DNA of 11,091 nt, taken from contig CAZPKK010000040.1 in the NCBI GenBank assembly GCA_964587175.1, positions 1 to 11,091 of the forward strand. Direction: 5' to 3'. Numbering within the stretch: the first letter of the stretch is position 1; every line of letters starts with the position of its first letter. Shown here one piece after another: positions 1 to 5,493 of this stretch. Below the pieces are notes generated by a model, which was not told the origin of the DNA, searched no databases, and saw only the letters and a list, made by a program, of their open reading frames with translations. Position numbers and translations under genes: made by a program. Origin of the DNA: CALXVA01 sp964587175 (GTDB lineage: Bacteria; Bacillota; Clostridia; TANB77; CAG-508).

Positions 1-59
1 TGCATGTCTTATGTGCGCCGCCAGCGTTTATCCTGAGCCAGGATCAAACTCTCAATTTA
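1..59 (-). rRNA. rrs: 16S ribosomal RNA, 5' end (partial, runs off the left edge)
   Basis: The minus strand carries the universal 27F site AGAGTTTGATCCTGGCTCAG at 52..33, followed by the conserved start of the small-subunit rRNA (ACGCTGGCGGCG, then ACATGCA). Counting back from E. coli position 8 puts the mature 5' end near base 59; the exact processing site cannot be read from sequence. Only about the first 59 nt are present and the rest lies beyond base 1. The gene is co-oriented with the whole division/sporulation cluster and has its own leader and tandem promoters to the right. The identity is certain; lineage below Firmicutes cannot be settled from so short a piece. Confidence 0.97.
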
Positions 60-257
60 AATTTCGAAAAATAAGTTTTGCATTACTACTCACTTATTTT
101 TGTCTTTGTATTTTTTGAGCTTTTTGACTCTTTTTACGCTTTCGCGTTTTTTGATTTTTTTGGTAGTTTTACTACCGCTTTATTGGTTTCTCAAAGTTTA
201 TTGTTTACTTTTCAATGTACTTTTTATTATGTAATCTCAATTCCTCTTTGTGGAACG
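60..257 (-). promoter_or_regulatory. rRNA operon leader, no protein gene
   Basis: This is the transcribed leader between the proximal rrn promoter and 16S. On the minus strand it holds two small perfect hairpins, ACGC-GAAA-GCGT (147..136, GNRA tetraloop) and GGTAGT-AAA-ACTACC (176..162). It also holds a TTGAAAAGTAAACAATA segment (215..199) that resembles the boxA-type antitermination signals in Firmicute rrn leaders. The boxA reading is from memory of the family and is tentative. The long open frames crossing it on the plus strand are low-complexity Phe/Leu-rich artefacts of T-runs. Confidence 0.55.
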
Positions 258-263
258 TATTTC

Positions 264-292
264 ATTGTACTATATTTGCTATTACATGTCAA
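264..292 (-). promoter_or_regulatory. rrn proximal sigma-A promoter (P2)
   Basis: A perfect -35 TTGACA (292..287) and a -10 TACAAT (269..264) are separated by exactly 17 bp, predicting a start near base 257 and a leader of about 200 nt before 16S. The upstream side is rich in A-tracts, like an UP element. This is the standard architecture of a strong vegetative rRNA promoter. Confidence 0.85.
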
Positions 293-464
293 TAGTTTTT
301 TTGAACTTTTTTGTTTTTTATGTTAAATTATTATTTGTTATGTTTTGTAAAAACAATCTTTAAAAGTGCAAAATAATAAACTAGTATTTGATGTTTATTT
401 TATTTTTGCTAAAACTTTACTAATTTATACCTATGTTTTTCATGTTCTCTTCAGTACATTAATA

Positions 465-493
465 ATAATACCATAATTGAATTCTAAAGTCAA
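465..493 (-). promoter_or_regulatory. rrn distal sigma-A promoter (P1)
   Basis: A -35 TTGACT (493..488) and -10 TATTAT (470..465) are separated by 17 bp, with a predicted start near 458. No gene lies between it and the proximal promoter about 200 bp further on, so the pair looks like the tandem P1/P2 arrangement common for rRNA operons. It lies just after the ylmC stop codon. Confidence 0.75.
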
Positions 494-543
494 TATATTT
501 TTTAGAGATTTTTTGATTTTTTTATAGATTAATCCTACTGCTT

Positions 544-777
544 TTATATGTCAACTAATATCACATCTTCTCCTATACATTTAATCTTCTCCCATCCAAT
601 CACTATTTCATTTCCGCCTGAAAACATCCCAATAAATTTATTACTTCCCGGAACTATTATGCTAGTTATTGTTCCTGTTTCTAAATCAGCACAAACATCT
701 TGAACAAAACCTAATTTTCTGCCATCATTTATGTTTATTACTTCTTTATGCTTAAAATCCATTCCCTTCTGTCCCAT
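544..777 (-). CDS. ylmC: YlmC/YmxH-family PRC-barrel sporulation protein
   Basis: A 77-residue protein made of one PRC-barrel fold. The KEVININDGRKLG segment near the N terminus and the IVPG...GGNEIVIGWEKIKCIGEDVILVD tail segments are typical of the small YlmC/YmxH family annotated as sporulation proteins. Biochemical function is not known; PRC-barrels usually bind RNA or protein partners. I chose the ATG at 777 because GGAGGG lies 9 nt upstream. An in-frame GTG at 783 is only 3 nt from that ribosome binding site and is unlikely. Its position after sigG matches the B. subtilis sigG-ylm region. Downstream ylm/divIVA genes are not here: the rRNA operon follows instead. No clear promoter was found in front of it. 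Confidence 0.88.
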   Translation of the reverse strand: MGQKGMDFKHKEVININDGRKLGFVQDVCADLETGTITSIIVPGSNKFIGMFSGGNEIVIGWEKIKCIGEDVILVDI

Positions 778-836
778 TTTCACTTTCCCTCCATTTAAAA
801 TATACTTTTTTATTGCATAGGAATTTTCTTTAAAAG

Positions 837-1060
837 TTTCCAGAGCAACAAGATCAGGCTATCTTAGGCCGTCCGGACAAAGCGATGACATGTATTTCGC
901 CCTTGCCACAGAGGCTTGCCCTGCAGAATTCCTTTCTTATTGTATAGGAAAAATCGAAGATTTTTGCTATACAATAAGGTTAAGTCTCCTTATAGCGTGC
1001 ATATTTGCAAAGTAAAATGCTCATGTGTGCGTCTAAAGCTCTGCTTTCGCGAGCGTACCA
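837..1060. other. GC-rich structured intergenic block (candidate ncRNA or interspersed repeat)
   Basis: Within the 784-1247 gap between ylmC and sigG, bases 841-930 are about half G+C against roughly a quarter in the flanks, with no credible reading frame. Visible stems on the minus strand include GCTC-GC-GAAA-GC-a-GAGC (1054..1038, GNRA tetraloop), a 43-nt hairpin (978..936), GCGA/TCGC inside 900..881, GGC-TA/TA-GCC around 872..859, and CAGGGC pairing with GCTCTG (923..918 with 846..841). CAGAGC at 1043..1038 could also pair with GCTCTG at 846..841, closing the whole block. I do not recognise it as a known riboswitch, 6S, SRP, RNase P or tmRNA. Strand and ends are unresolved. Bases 1061-1247 are AT-rich with nothing supported beyond weak short hairpins. 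Confidence 0.5.
936..978. repeat. 43-nt near-perfect hairpin
   Basis: On the plus strand the arm CTTATTGTATAG (936..947) is matched by CTATACAATAAG (967..978). Inside these, after a single mismatch on each side, AAAAATC pairs with GATTTTT around a 3-nt loop. This gives 12 + 7 base pairs. It has no following T-run on either strand, so it is not a standard intrinsic terminator. Confidence 0.8.
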
Positions 1061-1247
1061 CTTTTCTTATTTATATATATTTTTATTGCTCTCTTAAAAT
1101 TACTTTTTATTGAAATTTAGCAAAATGAGAAAGTCATTTCACATTTCCTGTCTCTATAGTAACAGCAAAATAGATTGTGTCGCTCACTTTGATAAATTTT
1201 ATCTATGCTAAAATTAGAGTAAAAAACTACTACAAATTCTTCACTAA

Positions 1248-2021
1248 TTATTTATATAATCTTTTTATATGATTTACTGCATTTTTCTCTAATCTTGATA
1301 CTTGAGCTTGTGATATTCCAATTTCTTCAGCCACCTCTACTTGTGTTCTTCCTTCGAAATATCTTTTTTGTATAATCATTTTTTCTTTTTCGTTTAATTT
1401 TTTCATTGCTTCTATAATAGTAATAGTCTCTGCCCAGTATGCATCACTATTCTTCTTGTCACTTATTTGATCTTCTAAGTTTATATTATCCACATTGCTT
1501 CCATTTATCGGTTCTTGTAGAGAGATCGGAACTTGTATTGCATCTATACTTAATACTATATCTTCTTTTGGCACATTTAATAAATCAGCTAATTCTTCCA
1601 ATGAAGGTTCTCTATTTTTTTCTTTTACAAATCTTTCTTTTTCTGCAACAACTTTATATGCTAATTCTCTAATGGATCTACTTATTCTTATTGAGTAATT
1701 ATCTCTCAAATACCTTTTTACTTCTCCTATAATCATTGGAACTGCATACGTAGAAAATTGAACATTTTGTTCCAACTCAAAATTATCTATAGCCTTTATT
1801 AATCCCACACATCCAATTTGAAATAGATCGTCTGCATTTTCCCCTTTTCTAAAAAATCTTCTTATAACACTCAATACTAGCCTTAAATTTCCATTTATAA
1901 ATTCAGTTCTTGCTTCTTTATCTCCATTTTTTATCTTTATTAATAAATTATTTTTTTCTTCTGTAGATAATAGCGGTAATCTCGAAGTATCTACACCACA
2001 AATTTCTACCTTATTAATCAA
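1248..2021 (-). CDS. sigG: RNA polymerase sporulation sigma factor SigG (late forespore)
   Basis: A 257-residue sigma-70 family factor, close to the 260 residues of B. subtilis sigma-G. The N-terminal NKVEICGVDTSRLPLL signature is characteristic of sigma-G. Region 2 spans about residues 42-110 (DDLFQIGCVGLIKAIDNF, then FSTYAVPMIIGE), region 3 about 115-165, and region 4 about 205-255 with the helix-turn-helix VEVAEEIGISQAQVSRLE. In sporulating Firmicutes it directs late forespore transcription after engulfment. I chose the TTG at 2021: AAAGGAGG lies 7 nt upstream and the known N terminus starts right there. The frame extends to 2069 but those codons lie in the leader hairpin. The ribosome binding site is buried in a hairpin. 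The gene is separated from sigE by a MITE-like element, so its own promoter is probably required. Confidence 0.97.
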   Translation of the reverse strand: MINKVEICGVDTSRLPLLSTEEKNNLLIKIKNGDKEARTEFINGNLRLVLSVIRRFFRKGENADDLFQIGCVGLIKAIDNFELEQNVQFSTYAVPMIIGEVKRYLRDNYSIRISRSIRELAYKVVAEKERFVKEKNREPSLEELADLLNVPKEDIVLSIDAIQVPISLQEPINGSNVDNINLEDQISDKKNSDAYWAETITIIEAMKKLNEKEKMIIQKRYFEGRTQVEVAEEIGISQAQVSRLEKNAVNHIKRLYK

Positions 2022-2025
2022 GAAA

Positions 2026-2080
2026 AAACCTCCTTTTGAAAATAAAACTGTTATTTTAATTATTTCCAAAAGGGAGGTTT
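2026..2080 (-). promoter_or_regulatory. sigG leader hairpin masking the Shine-Dalgarno sequence
   Basis: On the minus strand AAACCTCC-C-TTTTG (2080..2067) is complementary to CAAAAGGAGGTTT (2038..2026): 13 bp with one bulged C. The helix continues inward with GAAATAA against TTATTTTC (one bulge), about 20 bp in all. The 3' arm contains the whole AAAGGAGG ribosome binding site of sigG, and the TTG start lies 4 nt beyond the base of the stem. Folding would hide the site from ribosomes. Such dampening of sigma-G synthesis by a leader hairpin has, to my recollection, been described in B. subtilis; the equivalence here is inferred. Confidence 0.75.
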
Positions 2081-2088
2081 CCTATTCT

Positions 2089-2118
2089 ATTATCACATAT
2101 TAAAATTCGACAAAACAA
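2089..2118 (-). promoter_or_regulatory. candidate sigG promoter
   Basis: An extended -10 TGTGATAAT (hexamer GATAAT at 2094..2089) lies 18 bp from a -35-like TTGTTT (2118..2113). The predicted start near 2082 would begin the mRNA right at the base of the leader hairpin. B. subtilis sigG is read by forespore sigma factors. The GATAATA box is near a sigma-G type -10 (CATNMTA), but no GNATA-like -35 sits at the right distance, so which sigma uses it is undecided. The -35 abuts the end of the MITE-like element. Confidence 0.4.
2106..2112 (-). promoter_or_regulatory. Spo0A box (TGTCGAA) in front of sigG
   Basis: The minus strand reads TTTTGTCGAATTTT, with a 7/7 match to the Spo0A box TGNCGAA. It lies 11 bp upstream of the sigG candidate -10, partly inside the promoter spacer. 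Activation and repression are both conceivable from this position. A 7-bp match in AT-rich DNA can occur by chance, but no other exact copy was noticed in the intergenic regions of the window. Confidence 0.45.
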
Positions 2119-2443
2119 GTAAATAGAGATGGGGTTGTTTTTCATGTTGCAGTACAATAATTTTACACTATTCAAACATTGCAATATGAGTCAGAGTAGT
2201 TTTATAAAAGCATGAAAATATGGAATGAAGAGTACTTTGAGTATAGAAATTCTTAATTAATTTTATGGAAAGAGTTCATCTTTGATGGAAGGGTGCCATA
2301 AAATTAATTTAGAATTTCTACGAAAAGTAGCTGGACCGACATGTTTTCATGCTTTTATAAAACTACTCTGACTCAATTACAACAATATTTATTAAATTGT
2401 ATAGTATCTGTAACATGAAAAACAACCCCATCTCCATTTACTT
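2117..2443. mobile_element. MITE-like long palindromic element, about 327 bp, non-coding
   Basis: Three nested pairs of inverted arms share a centre near 2281. The outer arms are 2117..2148 and 2412..2443 (31 of 32 bases match, including GATGGGGTTGTTTTTCATGT). The middle arms are 2187..2222 and 2340..2375 (35 of 36). The inner arms are 2245..2268 and 2296..2319 (23 of 24), around a 27-nt apex. The stretches between arms are partly complementary, as in a decayed full palindrome. No transposase is present. A TA dinucleotide sits symmetrically at both outer ends, compatible with an IS630/mariner-type TA duplication, but the outward match AAG/CTT makes the boundary uncertain. It lies between sigE and sigG and overlaps the 3' end of sigE. 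Confidence 0.8.
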
Positions 2444-3174
2444 ACCCGCGTTTTACTCATTATGTCTTTTTTCATTTTGCCTATTATTTTTTTCTCAAGT
2501 CTTGATATATAGCTTTGCGAAATGCCTAGCATATCGGCAACCTCTTTTTGTGTTTTTTCATTTCCACTTACAAATCCAAATCTAAGCTCCATTATATTTC
2601 TTTCTCGATTACTCAATTTTTCGATAGATGCTCTAAGTAAGGTTTTATCCACCTCATCTTCTATTCTCCTTGATGTTACATCTGGATCAGTTCCTAAAAT
2701 ATCTGATAATAAAAGTTCATTGCCGTCCCCATCTTGATTAAGTGGCTCATCTATTGATATTTCTCCTTTTATCCTATTGCTTCTTCGTAGATACATTAAT
2801 ATTTCGTTTTCTATACAACGAGATGCATATGTGGCAAGCTTTATATTTTTATCTGTATTAAAAGTATTTATAGCTTTCATAAGTCCAATTGTACCTATTG
2901 AAACTAAGTCTTCTAGCCCCACACCTGTGTTTTCAAATTTTTTTGCTATATATACCACTAATCTTAGATTTCGTTCCACTAAAATTTTCCTTACACTTTC
3001 GTCTCCATTAGATAATTTTTCTAAGACTTCTTCTTCTTCTTTTGGTTCTAATGGAGGTGGCAAAGTTTGACTTCCTCCTATGTAATAAATTGGCAAATTT
3101 TCAATTTCATCATCACCTATGTACTTTATATATAAAGTATTAACACTGTCTTTAAGTATTTGTAAAATATTCAT
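2392..3174 (-). CDS. sigE: RNA polymerase sporulation sigma factor precursor, pro-SigE (early mother cell)
   Basis: A 260-residue sigma factor. The YYIGGSQTLPPPL motif (residues 30-42) marks pro-sigma-E; by alignment from memory with B. subtilis, cleavage would fall between Y30 and Y31, removing an N-terminal propeptide. Region 2 carries NLRLVVYIAKKFENTG...GTIGLMKAINTF (about 69-106) and IKLATYASRCIENEILMYLRR. Region 4 carries RERNIMELRFG and the helix-turn-helix VADMLGISQSYISRLE (about 212-227). The ATG at 3174 has GAAAGGAGAG 6 nt upstream and lies inside the 3' end of spoIIGA (23-nt overlap), so the two are probably translationally coupled. Oddity: residues 245-260 (SKWRWGCFSCYRYYTI) are encoded by the MITE-like element and do not resemble the normal sigma-E tail, which ends soon after the helix-turn-helix. 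Confidence 0.96.
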   Translation of the reverse strand: MNILQILKDSVNTLYIKYIGDDEIENLPIYYIGGSQTLPPPLEPKEEEEVLEKLSNGDESVRKILVERNLRLVVYIAKKFENTGVGLEDLVSIGTIGLMKAINTFNTDKNIKLATYASRCIENEILMYLRRSNRIKGEISIDEPLNQDGDGNELLLSDILGTDPDVTSRRIEDEVDKTLLRASIEKLSNRERNIMELRFGFVSGNEKTQKEVADMLGISQSYISRLEKKIIGKMKKDIMSKTRVSKWRWGCFSCYRYYTI

Positions 3175-4069
3175 CTTTTTCTCTCCTTTCTAGCAAATCC
3201 AGCCCCATAATCCCAAAATATCTTCCTTTTTTACTAAATTGCTTTTCATATATGCACACAATTACATTCTTATTTATAATTTCATCAACATCTGTTATTA
3301 TTGTTACTTCGTCAGCTTTAATTCCTAGCATCATTCCATTTTGTTTTCCAACAGATGTAAATGGAATAATTCTTAATTTCGTTCTATATTCAACTTCTAT
3401 TCCATTATTATCAAATTCACCTCCAAACATAGCTTTTGTATTTTCTAATAATTCATGTGGCAAAATATTATGTAATGCACTTTTTTCTATTAATACAACT
3501 GGATTATTACTTATTGGATCTTTTAGCAAATTCCCTGTGTCAAGCAGTACTTTTATTTCTGTTTCCTTTTTTCCTATTCTTACTTTCATTCTATAAATTA
3601 GTTCATTTCTACTCATTCTAGCTTTCACAACTTTAAAAGCTATATAAGTAATTGCAAAGCCCACTATTCCTCCTAATAAAGCTATCTTTATTGGATATGT
3701 GCCAATATATACTCCATCTTTTATAAATATGTCTTGTGGTTTTACTATATATAAAAGTGCAAATGCACATCCTCCTAATGCAAAAGATACTAAGTAAAAT
3801 ACGACCAATTCTTTTACCATACCTTTTAGATTTTTAGGTTTGAAAGCAATATAAATCATACAAACAGATAATATTATTTTTGCTAATATATTTGCATATA
3901 ATGGGAAAATACCTACATATGTAAAAATTGCATATATTGCACCTAGTAAACTAGAAAAAGCAATTCTCCAATGTTTTATTTTAAGTTTTATAATATATCC
4001 TGTTCCAAATAAAATAATATAATTCATGCATAAATTTTCTAGCAAAACTATATCTATATAAATTGTCAC
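3152..4069 (-). CDS. spoIIGA: SpoIIGA, membrane aspartic protease that processes pro-sigma-E
   Basis: A protein of 305 residues, near the 309 of B. subtilis. The N-terminal half consists of several hydrophobic membrane segments, beginning IYIDIVLLENLCMNYIILF. The C-terminal cytoplasmic half carries the aspartic-protease motif VLLDTGNLLKDP, with the catalytic Asp at residue 177, then NPVVLIEK and the domain end GIMGLDLL. The family resembles half a retroviral-type aspartic protease acting as a dimer in the septal membrane to remove the sigma-E propeptide. I chose the GTG at 4069: GGGAGG lies 5 nt upstream and the protein then begins VTIYID as usual for the family. The open frame continues upstream to 4159 without a ribosome binding site. 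Its 3' end overlaps sigE by 23 nt. Confidence 0.94.
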   Translation of the reverse strand: MTIYIDIVLLENLCMNYIILFGTGYIIKLKIKHWRIAFSSLLGAIYAIFTYVGIFPLYANILAKIILSVCMIYIAFKPKNLKGMVKELVVFYLVSFALGGCAFALLYIVKPQDIFIKDGVYIGTYPIKIALLGGIVGFAITYIAFKVVKARMSRNELIYRMKVRIGKKETEIKVLLDTGNLLKDPISNNPVVLIEKSALHNILPHELLENTKAMFGGEFDNNGIEVEYRTKLRIIPFTSVGKQNGMMLGIKADEVTIITDVDEIINKNVIVCIYEKQFSKKGRYFGIMGLDLLERREKDEYFTNT

Positions 4070-4210
4070 TATTTCCTCCCGTAATTTTGCATACATGATT
4101 TCATACAGCAGATAAAACATAAAGACAAATTCAAATCTGTTACCATGCCTTAACAGCAAATGAAACAGTTTTTTATAACAAATTTATTAGTTTGTTATTT
4201 TATTTTTTAT

Positions 4211-4243
4211 ATTGTACAACTATAAATATAAAAAAGCTGTCAT
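4211..4243 (-). promoter_or_regulatory. candidate spoIIGA-sigE promoter with a 21-bp spacer
   Basis: On the minus strand ATGACA (4243..4238) is followed after 21 bp by TACAAT (4216..4211), just past the ftsZ terminator. The B. subtilis spoIIG promoter is a Spo0A-activated sigma-A promoter with a similarly over-long spacer (22 bp), which makes the match suggestive. A 5/7 Spo0A-box-like GCTCGAA lies at 4251..4257 on the plus strand; no perfect box is present. A weaker alternative is TTGTCT-N17-TATGAA closer to the gene. Confidence 0.35.
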
Positions 4244-4254
4244 TTTCTCGGCTC

Positions 4255-4292
4255 GAAAAAAAGAAATAATCTACTATTTTCGATTATTTCTT
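4255..4292 (-). terminator. Intrinsic terminator of ftsZ
   Basis: On the minus strand AAGAAATAATC (4292..4282) pairs perfectly with GATTATTTCTT (4271..4261) around a 10-nt loop: 11 bp, followed by five Ts (4260..4256). It starts 53 nt after the ftsZ stop codon. A T-rich tract also follows the stem on the plus strand, so it could work in both directions. It separates the division operon from spoIIGA-sigE. Confidence 0.88.
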
Positions 4293-4345
4293 TTTTCTTC
4301 TTGTTCTTTTACTATAAAAGCGACAAACTTTTCGCATTATTCAGA

Positions 4346-5440
4346 TTATTTGTTAATCCCTCTTTTATTCCTTAAAAATGATGGTATATCCAAATTATCT
4401 GCTTGATTAGAATTATCAGTTGGATTTGGAATAGAATTTATCTTTTTATCCCAAGCTTTATCTACAATCTCTCCTACAGGAACACTTGAGCCTGGTCCTG
4501 GGTCTTTTTCAAAACCTGTAGCAATTACTGTTATGACTATATCTTCATCTAAGCTTTCATCTATAACAGCTCCAAAAATAATATTAGCTTCTGGATCAAC
4601 ACTTCTTTGTACAAGTTCAGCTGCCGTATTAACTTCATGCAATCCTAAATTTGTACCTCCAGTGATGTTTATTATAACTCCTCTTGCTCCCTCTATTGAA
4701 GTCTCTAGAAGTGGACTTTGTATTGCTTGTTTTGCTGCATCTTCTGCTCTATTTTCTCCTGAGGCTCTGCCAATACCCATATGTGCCATACCAGTATTTA
4801 ACATTATTGTTTTTACATCTGCAAAATCTAAGTTTACTAAACCTGGAATTGCTATTAAATCTGATATTCCTTGTACACCTTGTCTTAATACATCGTCTGC
4901 CATTTTAAAAGCTTCTACGATAGATGTTTTTCTATCTATTATTTGTAGTAACTTATCATTTGGAATTACTACTAGAGTATCTACTTTACCTTTTAAACTT
5001 TCAACACCACGTTCTGCTTGTGATAAACGTTTCTTACCTTCAAATGTAAATGGTTTTGTAACAACACCTANNNNNNNNNNTGCTGCTCCTGTTCCGGTTC
5101 CGCCACCCATTCCAGCTGTAACAAATACCATGTCTGCTCCGCGTAAAGCTTCGGCTATTTCAGATTTGCTTTCTTCTGCTGCTTGAGCTCCTATGTCTGG
5201 ATTAGCACCTGCTCCCAATCCTCTAGTAATTTTTTCCCCTATTTGTATTTTGGATGCTGCTTTAGATAATAGTAGTGCTTGTCTATCTGTGTTTACTGTT
5301 ATGAACTCAACACCTTTTATTCCTGAATCCACCATTCTATTTACTGCATTATTTCCTGCACCACCTATTCCTATTACCTTAATTGTAGCTGTTCCATCCA
5401 TCATCATTCCTTCATCAGTGTTATTATTATCCATGAACAT
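4346..5440 (-). CDS. ftsZ: Cell division GTPase FtsZ (sequence interrupted by an assembly gap)
   Basis: This is the tubulin-like GTPase that polymerises into the Z ring. Visible motifs are VIGIGGAGNNAVNRM near residue 22, ITVNTD, the tubulin signature GGGTGTG (112-118), GVVTKPFTFEGKKR, NDKLL, the T7 synergy loop NLDFADVK (203-210), and the C-terminal tail peptide DIPSFLR (351-357) that binds FtsA and other partners. The ATG at 5440 follows GGAGGAGG with a 9-nt spacing. Ten Ns (5071-5080) interrupt the sequence directly after GTGAA. The frame is kept but about 11 codons are missing compared with the family, so the real protein should be near 375 residues. It follows ftsA by 53 nt in the same operon and ends at a clear terminator. 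Confidence 0.98.
   Translation of the reverse strand: MFMDNNNTDEGMMMDGTATIKVIGIGGAGNNAVNRMVDSGIKGVEFITVNTDRQALLLSKAASKIQIGEKITRGLGAGANPDIGAQAAEESKSEIAEALRGADMVFVTAGMGGGTGTGAAXXXXGVVTKPFTFEGKKRLSQAERGVESLKGKVDTLVVIPNDKLLQIIDRKTSIVEAFKMADDVLRQGVQGISDLIAIPGLVNLDFADVKTIMLNTGMAHMGIGRASGENRAEDAAKQAIQSPLLETSIEGARGVIINITGGTNLGLHEVNTAAELVQRSVDPEANIIFGAVIDESLDEDIVITVIATGFEKDPGPGSSVPVGEIVDKAWDKKINSIPNPTDNSNQADNLDIPSFLRNKRGINK
5071..5080. other. Assembly gap (10 Ns) inside ftsZ
   Basis: The run of Ns replaces the segment between GTGAA and GVVTKPF. In B. subtilis and E. coli FtsZ 15 residues lie there (45 nt), whereas the Ns plus two known bases give only 4 codons. The true gap is therefore probably about 43 nt, making this a placeholder length. 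The difference of 33 nt is a multiple of three, so the frame stays intact by luck or design. The partial codon NTA just after the gap fits the usual Val (GTA). Confidence 0.9.
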
Positions 5441-5493
5441 AAAGCTTGTCCTCCTCCATATTATTAAATTTATTAAATTATTTTATTAAAATT

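Noticed and set aside
78..326. Plus-strand open frame of 82 codons in the rrn leader
   Set aside because: Phe/Leu-rich translation of T-runs, no ribosome binding site, and it overlies an rRNA promoter and leader on the other strand.
976..995. B12-box-like AAGGAGACTTAACC on the minus strand
   Set aside because: The remaining conserved cobalamin riboswitch elements are absent and ylmC is not a cobalamin gene.
1043..1059. T-box-like GTGGTACGC...GCGAAAG on the minus strand
   Set aside because: Only a loose match to the T-box core, no stem I or specifier region upstream, no terminator, and no tRNA-related gene downstream.
916..1113. Plus-strand open frame of 65 codons in the structured block
   Set aside because: It reads through the 43-nt hairpin and other stems, has no family-like motif and no clear ribosome binding site.
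2022..2069. Extended sigG start at 2069
   Set aside because: A TTG inside the leader hairpin with no ribosome binding site; the conserved N terminus begins right after the TTG at 2021.
2117..2443. CRISPR array or tandem repeat interpretation of the repeats between sigE and sigG
   Set aside because: The repeats are inverted and nested around one centre, not direct and regularly spaced.
4070..4159. Extended spoIIGA start at 4159
   Set aside because: No ribosome binding site, and the extra 30 residues do not fit the family, which starts at the first membrane segment as the GTG at 4069 does.
4533..5186. Plus-strand frame of 217 codons opposite ftsZ
   Set aside because: Antisense shadow of a highly conserved gene, crossing the N gap; no independent support.
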